44,318 nt of DNA from CAYWGR01 sp964458015 (GTDB lineage Bacteria > Planctomycetota > Planctomycetia > Pirellulales > Thermoguttaceae): positions 1 through 44,318 of the forward strand of contig CAYWGR010000021.1 in NCBI GenBank assembly GCA_964458015.1, written 5' to 3'. How positions within the stretch are numbered: the stretch's first letter is position 1; each line of letters starts with the position of its first letter. This document shows, piece by piece, positions 41,373 to 44,318 of this stretch. The translations under genes were made by a program, and so were the position numbers. Under the pieces are notes generated by a model. The model was not told the origin of the DNA. It was given only the letters and a program-made list of their open reading frames with translations, and searched no databases.

Positions 41373-42401
41373 TCAAAACAAATTTCGCTGCCCCGGGCCG
41401 CCGGGCTCGTCGATGGGGCTTAAGCCTAGATGCTCAAAGGCGGCAGCGGTCAGTCGCCGACCGCGCGGCGTTCGGATGGCCAATTCGCTTCTGAGCAAAA
41501 ACGGCTCGACTTCGTCGATCAGCGTATCGGGAGAAAGGTTCATTGTGTGGGCAACCGCTTCGACGCCGACCGGTCCTCCGGCAAACACCCGGGCAATGGT
41601 CTCCAGATAGCGTCGGTCTTGGGGGTCGAGCCCCAAGGGGTCGATGCCCTGCATGTCCAAGGCATCCCGGGCCACGGAAATGGTGATCTGGCCGTCGGCC
41701 CTGCTTTGGGCATAATCGCGAACCCAGCGGAGACGATTGTTGGCCAACCGGGGCGTGCCTCGGCTGCGAGCGGCGATTTCTTCGGCCGCTTGGCCTAAAA
41801 TCTCAACCCGCAATTTCTTTGCGTTTCGGCGAACGATCTCGGCCAATTCCTCGACCGTGTAGAAATCGAGATGCTCGCGCAGTTGGAACCGATCGCGGAG
41901 CGGGGCCGAAAGCAGGCCGGTGCGGGTCGTAGCGCCGATCAGCGTGAACGGCTTGAGCGACATATTGATGGTTCGCGCGTTGACGCCCTCGCCAAGCGTC
42001 AGGTCGATCCGAAAATCTTCCATCGCGGGATAGAGAAATTCCTCGACGGCTTTCGGCAGACGGTGAATTTCGTCGATAAACAGGACGGACCGCTCCTCGG
42101 CATTGGTCAGATAGGGGATCACATCCTTGGGTGCTGCCAAGGCCGCCCCGCTGGCGATTTGAAAGTTGACGCCCAAATCGCGGGGAATGCACATGGCAAA
42201 CGTCGTTTTACCCAGGCCGGGCGGGCCGTCGAAAAGGATGTGGCCCAGGGGTTCGCCGCGTTTGGAAGCAGCATCCACCGCAATTTCAAGCCGGGCGTAG
42301 ACGTCCCGTTGCCCGACCATGTCGCCCATCCGCTGAGGGCGCAGATCGCGGTCGTCGTCGCTATAGTTCGTCGGGGATTGCAGGATCGGTTCGCGGGCCA
42401 T
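41373..42401 (-). CDS. ruvB: Holliday junction branch-migration helicase RuvB
   Basis: A hexameric AAA+ motor that drives branch migration with RuvA. The 342-residue protein has Walker A GPPGLGKTT, Walker B LFIDEIHRL, the sensor/arginine-finger block IGATTRTGLLSAPLRDRF and the C-terminal winged-helix (LDPQDRRYLETIARVFAGGPVGVEAVA, IDEVEPFLLRSELAIRTPRGR). ATG 42401 is the start of the RuvB homology (MAREPILQSP). A TATACT -10-like element lies only eight bases upstream on the minus strand and no ribosome site is visible, so the message may have a very short leader. ruvA and ruvC are not in the window. Confidence 0.96.
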   Translation of the reverse strand: MAREPILQSPTNYSDDDRDLRPQRMGDMVGQRDVYARLEIAVDAASKRGEPLGHILFDGPPGLGKTTFAMCIPRDLGVNFQIASGAALAAPKDVIPYLTNAEERSVLFIDEIHRLPKAVEEFLYPAMEDFRIDLTLGEGVNARTINMSLKPFTLIGATTRTGLLSAPLRDRFQLREHLDFYTVEELAEIVRRNAKKLRVEILGQAAEEIAARSRGTPRLANNRLRWVRDYAQSRADGQITISVARDALDMQGIDPLGLDPQDRRYLETIARVFAGGPVGVEAVAHTMNLSPDTLIDEVEPFLLRSELAIRTPRGRRLTAAAFEHLGLSPIDEPGGPGQRNLF

Positions 42402-42474
42402 AACAAAACAGTATACAAAAGGGAGGGCCGGGGGGCGAGGGGCGGTGATGCAGCTTGCCCTCATATTGGAGAAA

Positions 42475-42503
42475 TTGACGATATCCCACTCGATTGGTAT
42501 ACT
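42475..42503 (+). promoter_or_regulatory. Sigma-70 promoter of the toxin-antitoxin pair, predicting a leaderless message
   Basis: TTGACG at 42475-42480 and TATACT at 42498-42503 are exactly 17 bases apart. The antitoxin ATG is at 42510, where transcription would be expected to start. No ribosome-binding site lies between. Confidence 0.72.
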
Positions 42504-42509
42504 TTTAAC

Positions 42510-42740
42510 ATGATTAGTGATGCAGATAAAATCGTATCGGAAGCTCTCGCACTGCCTCCGGCAGTTCGGGCGTTTGTTGCCGAAAAATTGATTGAGAGTC
42601 TGGATGCCATCCCGGGGGGTAAGTTATCTCCTCCGTGGCAAGAAGAAGTCCGCCGCCGTTGCCAAGAGGTTGCCCAAGGTGCAATCGAGCTTCAAAAAGC
42701 TGAAGCTGTTTTTGCCAAAGCCTATGCGGCAATCCAATGA
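42510..42740 (+). CDS. Antitoxin of a ParE-type pair (addiction-module component family)
   Basis: The 76-residue protein begins MISDADKIVSEALALPPAVR and continues AFVAEKLIESLDAIPGG, then a charged helical tail. It resembles the unstable-antitoxin family (PF09720-like) that accompanies ParE toxins. Its TGA overlaps the toxin ATG (ATGA). The promoter geometry predicts a leaderless message. It is probably labile and autoregulatory, but this is inferred from the family. Confidence 0.8.
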   Translation: MISDADKIVSEALALPPAVRAFVAEKLIESLDAIPGGKLSPPWQEEVRRRCQEVAQGAIELQKAEAVFAKAYAAIQ

Positions 42741-43039
42741 AAGTTGTATGGTTCCATCCCGACGCGGAAGCCGAGATGGTTGATGCTGCCGCCTACTACG
42801 AGACACAGCAACATCGCCTTGGTCAGCGGTTCCTTGCTTCGGTTCAAGATGCAATTAATCGAATTCAAATCAATCCATTGCTATATCCCGCAGTTGAAAT
42901 GAATGTAAGGTGTTGCCAAACAAAAACTTTTCCTTATGCCGTCCTGTTTGTTGACTTCGACAACCAGTTGGCGGTAATTGCGGTCATGCATCTTCATCGT
43001 GATCCAAATTATTGGCGAGTCCGTACCAAAGAAATCTAG
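42737..43039 (+). CDS. ParE/RelE-superfamily toxin
   Basis: The 100-residue protein has the ParE signature: MKVVWFHPDAEAEMVDAAAYYE, RFLASVQDAINRIQINPLLYPAV, then FPYAVLFVDFDNQLAVIAVMHLHRDPNYW. The last block, HLHRDPNYWR, is diagnostic of the ParE group thought to poison gyrase. It overlaps the antitoxin by ATGA. The glnB-like gene follows 29 bases later and could be read from the same promoter. Confidence 0.92.
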   Translation: MKVVWFHPDAEAEMVDAAAYYETQQHRLGQRFLASVQDAINRIQINPLLYPAVEMNVRCCQTKTFPYAVLFVDFDNQLAVIAVMHLHRDPNYWRVRTKEI

Positions 43040-43068
43040 AGTGTTTTTTTACGACACAGGCACGATCC

Positions 43069-43416
43069 ATGAAACTCATTATCGCAATTATTCAACCCCA
43101 TCGGCTCGAGGCCGTTAAGCAGGCATTGGCCGACGTCGAGGTCTTTCGTCTTACCGTGATGGACGTTCAAGGTTTCGGCCGCCAGCGAGGGCATTCGGAG
43201 GCCTATCGCGGACATGAGTTTTCGGTCAATCTCACGCGTAAAGTGCAATTAATGATCGCCGTCAACGAGGCGTTTCTCGAACCCACGATCGACGCCATTG
43301 TCAAGGGCGGACGTAGCGGAACGGCCGGCGAGATCGGCGACGGCAAGATTTTCGTACTCCCCTTGGAAGACTGCATCCGCATCCGAACCGGCGAACGAGG
43401 CGGCGAGGCCATCTAA
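43069..43416 (+). CDS. glnB: PII nitrogen-regulatory protein with Phe at the uridylylation position
   Basis: The 115-residue protein is a PII signal transducer: MKLIIAIIQPHRLEAVKQAL, VQGFGRQRGHSEAYRG, the B-loop TAGEIGDGKIFVLPL and the C-loop IRIRTGERGGEAI. PII trimers bind ATP, ADP and 2-oxoglutarate and report nitrogen status. The T-loop has Phe51 where E. coli GlnB has the Tyr51 modified by GlnD (GHEF instead of GAEY), so uridylylation at this site is impossible. His49 also differs from the cyanobacterial Ser49. ATG 43069 was chosen by homology. hypA starts four bases after its stop, so it is co-transcribed with nickel-maturation genes. GlnB versus GlnK cannot be settled. Confidence 0.92.
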   Translation: MKLIIAIIQPHRLEAVKQALADVEVFRLTVMDVQGFGRQRGHSEAYRGHEFSVNLTRKVQLMIAVNEAFLEPTIDAIVKGGRSGTAGEIGDGKIFVLPLEDCIRIRTGERGGEAI

Positions 43417-43420
43417 GCCC

Positions 43421-43771
43421 ATGCACGAACTTGCCATCGTCGAGGCGTTGATCGATCAGGTCCAGCAAGAACTGGAACGAGCCGATCATCAAGGACGTGT
43501 CTTGCGGGTGGAACTCAGCATCGGCCGGCTTTCGGGCGTATGCTGCGATTCGATTCGCTTTGCGTTCAGCCTGTTATCGCCCGGCACTTGCGTCGAGAAT
43601 GCGGAAATTGAGATTGAAGAACCCAAAGCTGTTTGCCATTGCCGCACATGCGATGCACGTCAAGAGATCGATGACCTCGTGTTCCAATGTCCCCAGTGCG
43701 GCAGCGATGACATCGTCATCGAAAGCGGCCGGGAACTGATGCTGCAAAGCATTGACGTCGAAGAACCATAG
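43421..43771 (+). CDS. hypA: Hydrogenase/urease nickel-insertion protein HypA
   Basis: The 116-residue protein delivers nickel to [NiFe] hydrogenase (or urease) with HypB. It keeps the N-terminal Met-His-Glu nickel site (MHELAIVEALIDQV) and the zinc site Cys74, Cys77, Cys90 and Cys93 (CRTC, then CPQC, 12 residues between pairs). ATG 43421 begins this conserved N-terminus. The gene lies between glnB and hypB, with no hydrogenase structural genes in the window. Confidence 0.95.
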   Translation: MHELAIVEALIDQVQQELERADHQGRVLRVELSIGRLSGVCCDSIRFAFSLLSPGTCVENAEIEIEEPKAVCHCRTCDARQEIDDLVFQCPQCGSDDIVIESGRELMLQSIDVEEP

Positions 43772-43813
43772 CCACAAACACCTCAACATCGCTGACACCC
43801 AAGATTACCGATC

Positions 43814-44318
43814 ATGAAAATTGTTGCCGCCAAGAAGATTTTGAAAGCCAATGACCAATTGGCAGCCGAAAACCGCACGAAGTTCGATGCCGCCGGCGTC
43901 TTCGGCGTGAATGTGGTTGGTTCGCCCGGCGCTGGCAAAACGACGCTTTTGGAAGCCTTGTTTGCGAATCTGAAAGGCCGCGTCAAGCCGGCTGTGATCG
44001 AAGGCGACATCGCCGGTTCGATCGACGCCGACCGCATGGAGAAAATCGGCGTGCCCGTGGTGCAGATCAACACCGACGGCGCTTGCCACCTCGATGCCGT
44101 CATGATTGCGAGCGCTGTCGGCGAGTTGGATCTAAACGCCGTCGATCTCCTGGTGATTGAAAACGTAGGGAATTTGGTTTGCACGGCCGGTTTTGATCTT
44201 GGCGAGCGTCTGCGGATCGTCGTCCTGAGCACCAGTGAAGGCGACGACAAAGCCGTGAAGTATCCCGCGATTTTCCAGGGTTCCGACGCGCTATTTATTA
44301 CGAAATCCGATCTATCGC
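43814..44318 (+). CDS. hypB: Hydrogenase nickel-incorporation GTPase HypB, cut by the right edge
   Basis: At least 168 codons read to the end of the window. The GTPase P-loop is GSPGAGKTT (residues 36-44), followed by EGDIAGSIDADRM, the metal-binding block DGACHLDAVMI (Cys and His of the G-domain site), and IENVGNLVCTAGFDLGE. The frame continues to TKSDL (the base-recognition NKxD-like motif). The N-terminus is short: it lacks both the CxxCGC high-affinity nickel motif and a His-rich stretch. ATG 43814 lies 42 bases after hypA. It pairs with HypA for nickel insertion. Confidence 0.95.
   Translation, partial: MKIVAAKKILKANDQLAAENRTKFDAAGVFGVNVVGSPGAGKTTLLEALFANLKGRVKPAVIEGDIAGSIDADRMEKIGVPVVQINTDGACHLDAVMIASAVGELDLNAVDLLVIENVGNLVCTAGFDLGERLRIVVLSTSEGDDKAVKYPAIFQGSDALFITKSDLS

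Overview
The window looks like a draft-assembly contig from a member of the Planctomycetota, probably close to Pirellulales. The evidence is the family content: two DUF1559 proteins with type IV pilin-like N-termini, PEP-CTERM proteins, a planctomycete-type ECF sigma factor coupled to a FecR/LamG membrane protein, several Tat-exported Gfo/Idh oxidoreductases and sugar-phosphate-isomerase-like proteins, neutral-ceramidase-like proteins, and many dispersed palindromic intergenic repeats. No rRNA, tRNA, CRISPR array or complete insertion sequence was seen. One 10-N assembly gap lies at 20339-20348.

Layout. (1) 1-5400, minus strand: a decayed glycosidase fragment at the left edge, then a cell-surface module whose transcription order is ECF sigma factor, FecR/LamG protein, PEP-CTERM protein, a short PEP-CTERM-like ORF, DUF1559 protein and lipoprotein. 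Several of these are joined by ATGA overlaps. (2) 5400-10111, minus strand: a repeat-rich gap, a glycyl radical enzyme with its radical-SAM activase, and a XylR-type (LacI-like sensor plus AraC DNA-binding) regulator. (3) 10626-22623: a second PEP-CTERM/DUF1559 pair, then a plus-strand sugar operon: GH51-like alpha-L-arabinofuranosidase, GH127 beta-L-arabinofuranosidase, and a ribose/xylose-type ABC importer (ATPase, permease, binding lipoprotein). A second XylR-type regulator follows on the minus strand. (4) 22891-32948, plus strand: two TIM-barrel isomerase-like proteins, two Tat-signal Gfo/Idh proteins, two tandem ceramidase-like proteins and a HEAT-repeat protein. This looks like an exported carbohydrate- or cyclitol-modifying set. 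(5) 32953-39500: a large secreted esterase-like protein, a small membrane protein, and serine biosynthesis (class V aminotransferase plus SerA) with a toxin-antitoxin pair lodged between the two genes. (6) 39842-44318: BON and STAS proteins, a Phd/PIN toxin-antitoxin pair, RuvB, a second RelE/ParE pair with a promoter that predicts a leaderless message, a PII signalling protein lacking the uridylylation tyrosine, and the nickel-insertion genes hypA and hypB (cut by the right edge).

How it fits together. Regions 2 and 3 read as an arabinofuranoside-utilisation locus: extracellular or periplasmic enzymes release L-arabinose, the ABC importer takes it up, and two XylR-like regulators sense sugar. 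The neighbouring glycyl radical enzyme has the Cys-x-Glu active-site pattern of dehydratase-type members. One speculative but testable idea is that the locus handles plant hydroxyproline-linked arabinosides. Another recurring theme is that dispersed repeats have entered coding sequences in frame: the FecR gene, probably the 3' end of the glycyl radical enzyme gene, and the 5' end of the second DUF1559 gene.
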